NCBI GenBank assembly: GCA_016875665.1
Contig: VGPA01000004.1
Location: forward strand, 1-18,894
Source: Chloroflexota bacterium
GTDB taxonomy: Bacteria > Chloroflexota > Limnocylindria > P2-11E
Length of the DNA: 18,894 bases
Direction of reading: 5' to 3'
The notes under the pieces were generated by a model. It was given only the letters and a program-made list of their open reading frames with translations, ran no database searches and was not told the DNA's origin. Positions 1 through 7,000 of the stretch are shown in pieces. The stretch's first letter is position 1, and every line of letters begins with the position of its first letter. The position numbers and the translations under genes are program-made.

Positions 1-536
1 TCCGCGAGATCAACATCGGCTTCTCCGCCACCGAGCTGAAGCAGGACATCATCGACGTGGCGCCGGTGTTCAAGGGCAACGATCCGTACCTGTGGCAGAC
101 GACGATACCGATGGAGTACGAGCTGATCCAGCCGTCCGATTACGGCTTCCCGTCGGTCGGCACGGTCATGGTCGCGAACGCCAGCTTCATCAAATCGAAC
201 CCTGACGTGGTGCTGCGCTACGTGAAGGCGTTCCTCCGTGGCGCGGACCACATGCTCAAGGACAAGCAGAGCACGATCGACATCACGGCCCGCTACGCGG
301 GTCCGGGGCTCGACCGCGGCGGCCATGCCTTCATCTACGACGTCACGAAGAAGGACATGGAGGACGGCGACGCCAAGTCGAAGGGCGTCGGCACCTTCAA
401 CAAGCAGAAATGGCAGGAATCGCTCGACTTCCTGATGAACCTGAACCTGATCAAGGCGAAGCCAAAGGTCGACGACCTGATCGACACGCAGTTCGTCGAC
501 CAGGCGATCAAGGACGGCAAGCTCGTCTGGCCCTGA
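1..536 (+). CDS. ABC transporter substrate-binding protein, NMT1/SsuA type (SBP1), 3' part only
   Basis: This is the C-terminal 177 residues of a periplasmic or lipid-anchored solute-binding protein; the gene enters from the left edge and its reading frame begins at base 3, with TGA at 534-536. It is a clear paralogue of the complete SBP at 9462-10496: the two share the stretches FIYDVT, a KVDDL(I/V)D block near the end, and a final KDGK(L/V)VWP. It would capture a small organic solute for an SsuC/TauC-type importer, but the ligand cannot be read from sequence. The in-frame GTG at 57 is internal, because the similarity to SBP2 starts upstream of it. No permease or ATPase follows directly; a hairpin at 560-593 lies just downstream. 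Family membership is firm, substrate unknown. Confidence 0.88.
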   Translation, partial: REINIGFSATELKQDIIDVAPVFKGNDPYLWQTTIPMEYELIQPSDYGFPSVGTVMVANASFIKSNPDVVLRYVKAFLRGADHMLKDKQSTIDITARYAGPGLDRGGHAFIYDVTKKDMEDGDAKSKGVGTFNKQKWQESLDFLMNLNLIKAKPKVDDLIDTQFVDQAIKDGKLVWP

Positions 537-559
537 TCGATCGGCGTGCATTGATGGTG

Positions 560-593
560 CCGGCCCCGCCGCTCTCATGAGCAGCGGGGCCGG
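560..593 (+). terminator. Terminator-like hairpin after SBP1
   Basis: Arms 560-573 and 580-593 pair over 14 positions with a single C/A mismatch and a 6-nt loop, followed by TTCCTTC. It begins 24 nt after the SBP1 stop. The T tract is weak, and only 12 nt separate the hairpin from the next start at 606, so it may instead be a 5'-leader structure or attenuator for the aldolase gene. Confidence 0.55.
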
Positions 594-605
594 TTCCTTC
601 CCGCG

Positions 606-1373
606 ATGAGGGCGAACCGCGTCAAGCGGCTCCTCGGCGAAGGGAAGCCCGCCTTCGGCACCTTCATGGGGCTCGGCAGTCCCGTCGCGGCGGAGTCGCT
701 CGCGCACCTCGGGTTCGACTGGCTGGTCATCGACCAGGAGCACAACCCGTTCGACGCGTCGCTCATGGTGTCGCAGCTCCAGGCGATGAGCGCGACGCCG
801 ACGGTGCCGCTCGTGCGCGTGCCGTGGAACGAGGGCGTGTGGATCAAGAGCGCGCTCGACGCCGGAGCGTACGGCGTGGTCATCCCGATGGTGAATACGC
901 GGGCCGAGGCCGAAGCCGCCGTCGCCGCGGTCCGCTATCCGCCGCAGGGCGGCCGGCGCATCGGCGGCGCGCGCACCCGCCTCTACGGCGGAAACGACTA
1001 CGTCGAGCGCGCGAACGACGAGATGCTGCTCGTCGTCATGATCGAGAGCGCCGCCGGCGTGGCCAACGCGCAGGACATCCTCTCGGTGCCCGGCATCGAC
1101 GCGTACTTCATCGGACCGAGCGACCTCTGCGCCAGCCTCGGCCTCGCGCAGACGTGGGAGCCGGAGTACCCGGAGTTCTGGGCCGCGCTCGGCAAGGTCC
1201 AGGACGCGGCGCGCGGCACCGGCGTGGCCCCGGGCATCCACAGCAACGGTGCGCGTGCCAAGCGCATGGTCGACCTGGGTTACCGGTTCATCGCGCTCGG
1301 CTACGACTCCTCGTACCTCACCGGCGGCGCCGCCGCCGCGCTCGCCGAGGCGCGCAAGGGCGCGCCGGAGTGA
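606..1373 (+). CDS. HpcH/HpaI-family aldolase (class II, 2-oxo-acid type)
   Basis: This 255-residue cytoplasmic protein belongs to the HpcH/HpaI aldolase/citrate lyase family, whose HpaI branch makes metal-dependent, reversible retro-aldol cuts of 2-oxo acids to pyruvate and an aldehyde. The expected HpaI positions are present: His46 in IDQEHNPFD, Arg71 in LVRVPW, Glu147 in MIESAAG and Asp173 in IGPSDL, at nearly the spacing of the E. coli enzyme. Length fits the family. ATG 606 gives the usual N-terminus (MRANRVKRLL), though no strong Shine-Dalgarno precedes it. Its TGA overlaps the GTG of the hydroxyacid oxidase by four bases, so the two are translationally coupled. Together they could make and oxidise sugar-acid or lactaldehyde-derived products; the physiological substrate is not determined. 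Confidence 0.88.
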   Translation: MRANRVKRLLGEGKPAFGTFMGLGSPVAAESLAHLGFDWLVIDQEHNPFDASLMVSQLQAMSATPTVPLVRVPWNEGVWIKSALDAGAYGVVIPMVNTRAEAEAAVAAVRYPPQGGRRIGGARTRLYGGNDYVERANDEMLLVVMIESAAGVANAQDILSVPGIDAYFIGPSDLCASLGLAQTWEPEYPEFWAALGKVQDAARGTGVAPGIHSNGARAKRMVDLGYRFIALGYDSSYLTGGAAAALAEARKGAPE

Positions 1374-2449
1374 GCGACCTCACTCCCGACGAGCTGAAGT
1401 GGGTCCTCAACGCCGCCGACATGGAGGCGCGCGCGCGCGAGCGCCTCCCGCTCGGTGCGCAGACGTATGTGGGCACCGGGGCGGGCGACGAGCGGAGCAT
1501 GGCCGACAACATCGCGGCGTTCCAGCGCTGGGTGTTCCGCCCCCGTGCCCTCGTGGACACGAGCGCGCGGGACCTCTCGACGTCGGTGCTCGGCCGGAGC
1601 ATCGCCTTCCCCGTCGGCGTGGCGCCGTACGCGCTGCAGCGGCTCCTGCACCCGGAGGGCGAGCTCGCCACCGTGCGCGCGGTGAGCGCCGCCCGTAGCT
1701 TCATGGTCGTCAGCATGGGCGCGACCTGCACCCTCGAGGAGATCGCGGTCGCCGCAACCTGCCCGCTGTGGTTTCAGCCGTACCTGTTCGACGACGCCGG
1801 CTACATGGCGGAGCTGGTGCAGCGCGCCGAAGCGGCCGGCTACTCGGCCGTGTGCCTCACGGTCGACTCGCCGGTGTTCGGCTGGCGCGAAGGCTCGATG
1901 CGCAACCCGCACATCCTTCCCGCAGGCGTCGTCTGGGCCAACATGCCGCCGGCCATGCGGGTGCCCAACAGCGGCAGGTGGCTCACCGGCGGCGACACCT
2001 GGCGCTGGGCAATGGCCGACAAACTCACGGCGGGCACCACGCTTCCGCTGGTGCTCAAGGGCATCGTCACGGCCGAAGACGCGACGCTCGCCGTCGAGCA
2101 CGGCGTCGCCGCCGTCGTCGTGTCGAACCACGGCGGCCGCCAGCTCGAGGACACGATCGCCACGATGGACGCGCTGCCCGAGGTCGTCGCCGCCATCGAC
2201 GGCCGAGCCGAGGTGCTCCTTGACGGGGGCGTGCGGCGCGGTATCGACGTGCTCAAGGCGCTCGCGCTCGGCGCACGCGCCGTCTTGGTGGGGCGGCCGG
2301 CCGCGTGGGGCCTCGCCGCCGCGGGTGAGGCCGGCGTCGCGCGCATCCTCGAGCTGCTGCGGAGCGACCTCTCAACTGCGATGGCGATCGCCGGCGTGAC
2401 CTCCGCCGCGCGTGTCGATCGCGCCCTGGTGACGCGCCGCCCCGCGTAG
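1370..2449 (+). CDS. FMN-dependent alpha-hydroxy-acid oxidase/dehydrogenase
   Basis: This 359-residue protein is of the glycolate oxidase/L-lactate dehydrogenase (LldD) family, which oxidises L-2-hydroxy acids to 2-oxo acids using FMN. Visible signatures are the N-terminal YVGTGAGDE, the APYALQRLLHPEGE block, TVDSPVFGWRE, the active-site SNHGGRQ with catalytic His254 and Arg257, and the FMN-phosphate region LLDGGVRRG followed by LVGRP. It is a full-length TIM barrel without an extra membrane or cytochrome domain. The GTG start at 1370 was chosen because it overlaps the aldolase stop (GTGA) and gives the usual N-terminus. The gene ends tail-to-tail with the acetamidase, with four bases between the stops. 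The acid used (lactate, glycolate, mandelate or other) cannot be told. Confidence 0.9.
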   Translation: MSDLTPDELKWVLNAADMEARARERLPLGAQTYVGTGAGDERSMADNIAAFQRWVFRPRALVDTSARDLSTSVLGRSIAFPVGVAPYALQRLLHPEGELATVRAVSAARSFMVVSMGATCTLEEIAVAATCPLWFQPYLFDDAGYMAELVQRAEAAGYSAVCLTVDSPVFGWREGSMRNPHILPAGVVWANMPPAMRVPNSGRWLTGGDTWRWAMADKLTAGTTLPLVLKGIVTAEDATLAVEHGVAAVVVSNHGGRQLEDTIATMDALPEVVAAIDGRAEVLLDGGVRRGIDVLKALALGARAVLVGRPAAWGLAAAGEAGVARILELLRSDLSTAMAIAGVTSAARVDRALVTRRPA

Positions 2450-2453
2450 CGGC

Positions 2454-3488
2454 CTAGCGGCCGGAGAACACCGTCTTCGGGATGGCGCCGTGCACGCCCA
2501 TGCGCTGGTCCACCACCTGCGTGATCCCGAAGTCCCCGGCCACCGAGATCAGCGAGTAGGCGTCGTCGCGGCTCAGCGTGAAATGGTCCACCAGGAACGC
2601 GACCAGCCGGCGGGAGGCCGACTTCATCGCCTCGTCGAGGTCCGCGCCGAAGCCGTGGACGTACCAATGGCTTGCGGTCTCGAGCACGGGCGAGGTGAAG
2701 CCGAGGTCCCTCCGGACGGTGAGCCTGAGGACGCCGTTGTGGGACGACTCGATGGCGGTGCCCGACAGCTCCGCGTCGCCCTCCGCGGCGTGCGGATCGC
2801 CGACGAAGAACAGCGCGCCGTCGTTCAGCACCGGGTAGTACATCGTCGCCCCCGGGCCGATCCGCCAGTTGTCGATGTTCCCGCCGAAGTCCCCCGGCGG
2901 GATGCTGTCGTGCCTGCCGGCCGCCGCGGGCGCCACGCCCATAACGCCGAAGTGGGGGCGGAGCGGCACGGCGACGCCAGCGAGCGCGGGCTCGCGTATG
3001 GTCCGCTCCGGGGGCACGACGATGCCCGCGATGTCGTAGCGCGGCGTGTGCGTGTAGTCGAAGGCGAACGCGGCGCGCGCGGTCGCGCTCTCCGCGTGGA
3101 GGGAGTAGATCGTGATCCGTTCCTTCTTGATGTCGTCGTGGAGGTAACCCCACCAGGCGGCGATGTTGGTGCCGTACGGCAGGCGCGGCTCCATCGAGAG
3201 GATCTGGACCTCGAGCACGTCCCCCTTCGTCGCGCCGCGGACGGCGACGGGCCCGGTCATGATGTGGACCCCCGGCCCGCGCCGGCTCTGCGGGATGCCC
3301 GCGTACACCGCGGCCACGCCCGGATCCATCATCACGTCGGGTGCGTCGCCGGCCTGATGCGTGAGCGTCTCCACGTGCAGGAGGTCGCCCGATTCGATGG
3401 TGAGGACGGGCGGCTGCGCCCGATCGAAGTAGCCCCAAAAACAGGTCTCGGGCGTCGCGCGAAGCTCGTGCATGGTGGCTGGGCTCAC
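2454..3488 (-). CDS. Acetamidase/formamidase family protein
   Basis: A 344-residue member of the FmdA/AmdA family, which hydrolyses formamide, acetamide or related short amides to ammonia and the acid. The family motif GDPHAAEGDAE is at residues 230-240, and the beta-rich segments GDLLHVETLTH, GPVAVRGATKGDVLEV and the C-terminal ISVAGDFGITQVVD are typical. The GTG at 3488 is preferred because GGAGG lies five bases upstream; the ATG at 3473, giving 339 residues, is the alternative and has no clear ribosome site. The gene diverges from the cupin across about 130 bp. It fits a nitrogen-scavenging role next to the isochorismatase, hydantoinase and oxoprolinase-type genes of this window, which is inference. 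Its true amide substrate is not shown. Confidence 0.87.
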   Translation of the reverse strand: MSPATMHELRATPETCFWGYFDRAQPPVLTIESGDLLHVETLTHQAGDAPDVMMDPGVAAVYAGIPQSRRGPGVHIMTGPVAVRGATKGDVLEVQILSMEPRLPYGTNIAAWWGYLHDDIKKERITIYSLHAESATARAAFAFDYTHTPRYDIAGIVVPPERTIREPALAGVAVPLRPHFGVMGVAPAAAGRHDSIPPGDFGGNIDNWRIGPGATMYYPVLNDGALFFVGDPHAAEGDAELSGTAIESSHNGVLRLTVRRDLGFTSPVLETASHWYVHGFGADLDEAMKSASRRLVAFLVDHFTLSRDDAYSLISVAGDFGITQVVDQRMGVHGAIPKTVFSGR

Positions 3489-3493
3489 CGCAT

Positions 3494-3498
3494 CCTCC
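3494..3498 (-). promoter_or_regulatory. Shine-Dalgarno fixing the acetamidase start
   Basis: GGAGG on the minus strand lies five bases before the GTG at 3488. It supports that start over the ATG fifteen bases further in. Confidence 0.6.
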
Positions 3499-3550
3499 GC
3501 AGCGCGTCTCGTCGCGTGCACGCTAGCGGGAGCGGGGCCACGGCGGTACG

Positions 3551-3573
3551 CTCGGCCTCTCGAATGGGCCGAG
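3551..3573. other. Inverted repeat in the acetamidase/cupin intergenic region
   Basis: CTCGGCC at 3551-3557 and GGCCGAG at 3567-3573 form a perfect 7-bp inverted repeat with a 9-nt spacer, in the middle of the divergent intergenic region. It could be an operator or a leader hairpin; no convincing -35/-10 pair could be assigned around it. Confidence 0.35.
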
Positions 3574-3616
3574 TCCGGCTCGCCCAGCACGACACAATGC
3601 GGCGGGGAGGTCACGC

Positions 3617-3985
3617 ATGGGCAGGAAGGCGATCGCGACGACGTGGGACCAAATCCCGGACGAGGCCGTGCGGCCAGGCGTCCGCCGGCGCGCCTTCGGC
3701 AACGACGGCGCCATGCTGGTGATGAACGAGCTGAAGCCGGGCATGACGGTGAACCCGCACGTCCACACCGACTTCGACCAGCTCGCCTACATCGTGTCGG
3801 GTACCGCGCTCTATCACGTGGACGGCGTGCCCCACAAGGTCGGCCCCGGGTCGCTGATCCTGATCCCGGCCGGCCAGACGCACCACATCGAGCCGACCGG
3901 TAGCGAGCCGGTGATGAACCTCGACGTGTTCGGGCCCGCGCGGAAGGACTACATGCACCTGCTCGAGTGGATGAAGGGGAAGTGA
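3617..3985 (+). CDS. Small cupin-domain protein
   Basis: A 122-residue single-domain cupin. Motif 1 reads G42-x5-His48-x-His50, with Asp54/Gln55 where the usual Glu sits; motif 2 reads G78-x5-Pro84-A-G86-QT-His89. This gives a likely three-histidine metal site and a beta-barrel fold. ATG 3617 follows GGGGAGG at 3604-3610 with ideal six-base spacing. Proteins of this size are often dioxygenases, isomerases or ligand sensors, and the sequence does not decide between them. It is divergent from the acetamidase and 130 bp upstream of the SsuD-like monooxygenase, so it could be the first gene of that run, but the gap with a small hairpin and CCG repeat makes co-transcription uncertain. Confidence 0.85.
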   Translation: MGRKAIATTWDQIPDEAVRPGVRRRAFGNDGAMLVMNELKPGMTVNPHVHTDFDQLAYIVSGTALYHVDGVPHKVGPGSLILIPAGQTHHIEPTGSEPVMNLDVFGPARKDYMHLLEWMKGK

Positions 3986-3993
3986 CCCTCGCG

Positions 3994-4016
3994 GAGCCCG
4001 CCGCTTCGTCGGGCTC
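3994..4016 (+). other. Small hairpin after the cupin gene
   Basis: GAGCCCG at 3994-4000 pairs with CGGGCTC at 4010-4016 around a 9-nt loop, nine bases after the cupin stop. No T tract follows, so termination is doubtful. Confidence 0.3.
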
Positions 4017-4070
4017 GGTCCTCGCGGCCCCGCGCCCCTACCGTCACCCGGTCGCGTGGTCCCGCGTGTA

Positions 4071-4090
4071 CCGCCGCCGCCGCCGCCGCC
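4071..4090 (+). repeat. CCG trinucleotide repeat
   Basis: Six and two-thirds CCG units lie 25 bases upstream of the ATG at 4116. If translation began at the in-frame GTG 4056 instead, they would encode a run of prolines, but the homologous N-terminus starts at 4116. Confidence 0.8.
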
Positions 4091-4115
4091 TGCGCGCGCT
4101 CGGGGTGGCGCGGGA

Positions 4116-5213
4116 ATGAGCGTGACGGCGGAGATGAGCTGGTACCTGCCGTGCGACGGCGACGGGCACTGGCTCGCGGTGCGCGACCCCGAGCGGGTGC
4201 CAGACCTCGGCTACCTCGCAAGCGTGGCCGAGACCGCCGAGCGCGCCGGCTTCGACAGCCTGCTCGTGCCGGTCGCCTTCTCGTCGTCCGCGTACGGTCC
4301 CTGGGCGCCGCGCGCCGAGTCGGGCGCGGCCGCCGCCGCGGCGATCGCGGCGACCAGGCGCATCCGCGTGATCCTCGCGCACCGTCCGGGCTTCGTGAAT
4401 CCCGGCGTGTTCGCGCTCCAGGCCACGAGCCTCGACCGCTGGAGTGGCGGGCGGCTCGCCTTGAACATCGTCACGGCCGGCGCGCCCGGCGACATGGAGC
4501 AGCTCGGTGACGTGCTGGCGCACGACGAGCGCTACGCGCGTGCCGAGGAGTTCGTCCGGGTCATCCAGCGGCTGTGGACCGAGCGCAGCGTCGACCACAC
4601 GGGGAAGTACTTCGCCATGAACGGCGCCCGCTCGGAGCCGAAGCCCACCCGCGCCGGCGGCCCGCTGATCTATCTCGCCGGCGCGTCGGAGCCCGCGATC
4701 GACATGGCCGCGCGCCAGGCCGACGTCTACATGATGAGCGCGGAGACCGTGGAGGGCGTGGGCAGGCGCATCGCCGGTCTTAGCCAGCGCGCGGGCGCAC
4801 GCGCGAAGGACATGCGCTTCTGCGTCGCCGCGACGATGTTCGCGCGGAGGACCGACGCGGAGGCGCGCGGGTGGGCGAAGGAGTTCGCCGGCCGCGCCGA
4901 CCTCGCCGTGCTCGCAGAGCGCGCCGCGGTCGGCCGGACCACGACCTCGGTCGAGGATCTGCGCTTCCGCGCCGCGAGCACGATCGACTCCTGGCTCGGA
5001 CCGAATCTCTGGTCCGGCATGAGCCACCTCGCGTACGGATCGGCGTGGGTGGGCTCGTACGAGGACCTGGCCGATCTGTTCGCGGCGTACGCGGAGGTGG
5101 GCGTGAGCATCTTCCAGATCTACGGCTATCCGTTCCTCCAGGAGGCCGAGCATCTCGGCCGCGAGTTCCTGCCCATTGCGCGCGAGCGCGTGGCGCGGGT
5201 GCGGGCGGCATGA
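4116..5213 (+). CDS. SsuD-like FMNH2-dependent monooxygenase (LLM class)
   Basis: A 365-residue luciferase-like TIM-barrel monooxygenase. It resembles alkanesulfonate monooxygenase SsuD, which uses FMNH2 and O2 to split C-S bonds to aldehyde and sulfite. Shared features are the N-terminal YLPCDGDGHWL (SsuD has FLPTHGDGHYL), a RPGFVNPGVFA segment, LDRWSGGR, LNIVTAG, the HDERYARAEEF helix and the C-terminal SPNLW-like PNLWSG. ATG 4116 was chosen because homology begins there; upstream codons to GTG 4056 are proline/arginine repeats. Its TGA overlaps the next LLM gene (ATGA). An SsuE-type reductase able to supply FMNH2 is at 18173. The substrate may be a sulfonate or another heteroatom compound; family is firm, reaction is inference. 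Confidence 0.85.
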   Translation: MSVTAEMSWYLPCDGDGHWLAVRDPERVPDLGYLASVAETAERAGFDSLLVPVAFSSSAYGPWAPRAESGAAAAAAIAATRRIRVILAHRPGFVNPGVFALQATSLDRWSGGRLALNIVTAGAPGDMEQLGDVLAHDERYARAEEFVRVIQRLWTERSVDHTGKYFAMNGARSEPKPTRAGGPLIYLAGASEPAIDMAARQADVYMMSAETVEGVGRRIAGLSQRAGARAKDMRFCVAATMFARRTDAEARGWAKEFAGRADLAVLAERAAVGRTTTSVEDLRFRAASTIDSWLGPNLWSGMSHLAYGSAWVGSYEDLADLFAAYAEVGVSIFQIYGYPFLQEAEHLGREFLPIARERVARVRAA

Positions 5214-6166
5214 CCGGGCCGTTTACCTTCGGCTGCCAGATCTGGCCCCAGGGCACCACCTGGGCCGCGCTCCGCAGGGCCGCGATCCTCGCCGACCAGC
5301 TCGGCTACGACTACCTCTTCACGTGGGACCACTTCGTCTCGCACCTGGGCGACCCGGACGAGCGCAACTTCGAGTGCTGGCAGCTCCTCGCGGCGTGGGC
5401 CGCCGTCACGGAGCGCGTCAGGATCGGCGCGCTCGTCAGCGGTGTGACGTACCGCCACCCGGGGGTCCTGGCCAAGATGGCCGCCACGCTCGACCACGTG
5501 TCGGACGGGCGCGCGATTCTCGGCATCGGCGGCTCGTGGCACGAGGGCGAGCACAAGCAGCTGGGCATCCCGTTCCCGCCGCTGGGCGAGCGGCTCGGCC
5601 GCCTGCGCGAGGCCGTGCGGGTGTGCCGGGAGCTCTGGGGCCCGCATCCGGTCGCCGAGTTCGCCGGCAAGTACTACTCGCTCACCGCGGCCAGGGCGGA
5701 GCCCAAGCCGATCCAGAAACGGCTCCCGATCCTCATCGGCGGCGCGGGCGAGAAGACGACGCTCCGCATCGTGGCACGGCACGCGGATCTTTGGCACGTG
5801 TGGAGCCCGCCCGCGGGATTCGGCAAGAAGTTCGAGATCCTGAAGCGGCACTGCGCCGAGGTCGGCCGCGACGTCTCCGAGATCCGTCCTCTGGCGGGAG
5901 GGTGGCTCGCGATCCGCGACACGAGGGAGGCCGCGTTCGACGTGCTGAAGGAGCGTGCGTACGCACACGGCCTCGGCACACCCGACCCCGAGGACTACCA
6001 TTCGCCGCTGCACGGCACGCCCGAGTCCGTCGCGCAGCGCCTGGCCGAGTACGCGCGCAACGGCGCGCGCGGCTACGTGGCGGTGTTCGTGCCGCCGTTC
6101 GACGAGGAGTCGATGCGCCGCCTGCTCACCGAGGTCGGGCCGCGCCTGCGAGCGCTTCTCGCCTGA
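5210..6166 (+). CDS. LLM class flavin/F420-dependent oxidoreductase
   Basis: A 318-residue bacterial luciferase-like protein, distinct from its upstream neighbour. It has the TWDHF motif near residue 41, the IGALVSGVTYRHPGVLAKMAATLDH block, GRAILGIGGSW, the EPKPIQKRLPILIGG strand and a C-terminal GTPESVAQRLAEYARNGARG helix. This pattern is common in proteins annotated as F420-dependent LLM oxidoreductases, but cofactor choice between F420 and FMN cannot be decided by eye. ATG 5210 overlaps the SsuD-like stop (ATGA), giving translational coupling, so the two probably act on the same pathway. The gene converges on the isochorismatase with 32 bp between stops and no clear terminator. Confidence 0.85.
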   Translation: MTGPFTFGCQIWPQGTTWAALRRAAILADQLGYDYLFTWDHFVSHLGDPDERNFECWQLLAAWAAVTERVRIGALVSGVTYRHPGVLAKMAATLDHVSDGRAILGIGGSWHEGEHKQLGIPFPPLGERLGRLREAVRVCRELWGPHPVAEFAGKYYSLTAARAEPKPIQKRLPILIGGAGEKTTLRIVARHADLWHVWSPPAGFGKKFEILKRHCAEVGRDVSEIRPLAGGWLAIRDTREAAFDVLKERAYAHGLGTPDPEDYHSPLHGTPESVAQRLAEYARNGARGYVAVFVPPFDEESMRRLLTEVGPRLRALLA

Positions 6167-6198
6167 CCCGTTGCGGCGAACGAGGTCGGCGGTGGCGG

Positions 6199-6882
6199 CT
6201 ACCGCGCGCCGGCGGGGACCCTGGCCCCGATCGCCCGGGCGATGGCATCGATGTTCGTGACCACGCCGTGGAAGCGGTCGGTGTTCACCAGCGTCGCCTG
6301 CTGCGCGGCGTCGTCGGTGTCGGCCACGCACTCGGCGGGCAGCAGGACGTCGAAGTCGCGCATGTACGCGTCGCGGACGGTCGACTCGACGCAGAAGCTC
6401 GTGGTCGTGCCGGCCACGATCAGCACCTGGACGCCCTTGATGCGCAGCTCGGGCTCGAGGGTGGTGTTGTAGAAGGCGCTGGAGCGGTGCTTGACCACGA
6501 TCTCGTCTTCGGGCTTGATGACCTTCTTCATCTCGTCGTCGAACTCGGCCTCCCAGGTGCCGCGCAGGCAGAGCTCGAGCTTCACGCCGCGGCGGTCCAG
6601 GTGCGAGGGGATCCGGCGCGCCATGCGGCGCTTGTCGTCCGGATAGTGGACCTGCTTGGTGAGCCAGATCTGCACGCCGACCGAGCGGCACACGTCTATC
6701 AGCCGGTGGATGTTCGGAATGATGGCGCGGACCTTCTCCACGCCGCTCCGCGTGCCGAACGCACGCGCGCGGGCACCCTCCGGGTGGGTGAACGAGTTCT
6801 GCATGTCGACGATCACGAGCCCGACCTCTTTGGGGTCGAGGCGCGGGATGTCCAGGGTCTTGACGTCATCGAGCGGAGCCAC
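6199..6882 (-). CDS. Isochorismatase-family cysteine hydrolase, RutB-like
   Basis: A 227-residue cysteine hydrolase of the isochorismatase superfamily. The catalytic triad is visible: Asp26 in VIVDMQNSF, Lys131 in VVKHRSSAF and Cys164 in TTTSFCVEST. The block KHRSSAFYNT, then G-x-x-T-x-x-CVEST-x-RDA, closely follows RutB, the ureidoacrylate/peroxyureidoacrylate amidohydrolase of pyrimidine breakdown (Asp24/Lys133/Cys166), and length is nearly the same; N-carbamoylsarcosine or biuret-type amidases are alternatives. The GTG at 6882 is chosen because GGGAGG lies six bases upstream; longer frames only add intergenic residues. It is divergent from the Rieske oxygenase, and the 118-bp spacer carries a repeat array. 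A RutA-like gene lies 6 kb away, not adjacent, so a Rut-type role is tentative. Confidence 0.87.
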   Translation of the reverse strand: MAPLDDVKTLDIPRLDPKEVGLVIVDMQNSFTHPEGARARAFGTRSGVEKVRAIIPNIHRLIDVCRSVGVQIWLTKQVHYPDDKRRMARRIPSHLDRRGVKLELCLRGTWEAEFDDEMKKVIKPEDEIVVKHRSSAFYNTTLEPELRIKGVQVLIVAGTTTSFCVESTVRDAYMRDFDVLLPAECVADTDDAAQQATLVNTDRFHGVVTNIDAIARAIGARVPAGAR

Positions 6883-6888
6883 GTGCGA

Positions 6889-6894
6889 CCTCCC
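6889..6894 (-). promoter_or_regulatory. Shine-Dalgarno fixing the isochorismatase start
   Basis: GGGAGG on the minus strand, six bases before the GTG at 6882; it decides the start of the RutB-like gene. Confidence 0.65.
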
Positions 6895-6899
6895 GAAAC

Positions 6900-6928
6900 T
6901 TTCGCGGAGCGGGCGCCCGTTTCGCGGA
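6900..6928. promoter_or_regulatory. Operator-like direct repeats flanking a palindrome
   Basis: The 9-mer TTTCGCGGA occurs at 6900-6908 and again at 6920-6928, start to start exactly 20 bp or two helical turns. Between them sits the perfect palindrome CGGGCGCCCG (6910-6919). The array lies in the divergent spacer between the isochorismatase and Rieske genes, 18 bases from the former's start. This is the arrangement expected of a regulator binding site that controls both genes; the regulator is not in the window. Confidence 0.55.
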
Positions 6929-7000
6929 CTGAGCCCCCTCCGACGGCGGAATGGTAAACGTCCAGCCGAATGCGCGAGCATCACGTTCGTGGGGCTTTCC

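Noticed and set aside
2450..2453. Terminator between the convergent oxidase and acetamidase genes
   Set aside because: Only four bases separate the stops and no hairpin with a T tract is visible.
2490..3722. Long plus-strand open frame of 410 codons opposite the acetamidase
   Set aside because: Composition is rich in Arg/His/Ala/Val with no recognisable domain, and it lies antisense to a clear FmdA/AmdA gene; long antisense frames are expected at this GC content.
6167..6198. Terminator between the second LLM gene and the isochorismatase
   Set aside because: No stem longer than a few bases and no T run in the 32-bp gap.
4044..6691. Long minus-strand open frames opposite the two LLM genes
   Set aside because: Low-complexity Arg/Ala/His-rich translations without motifs; the plus-strand LLM proteins explain the region.
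5176..6957. Plus-strand frame of 593 codons spanning the second LLM gene and the isochorismatase
   Set aside because: It is out of frame with the LLM gene and antisense to the isochorismatase catalytic residues; no domain seen.
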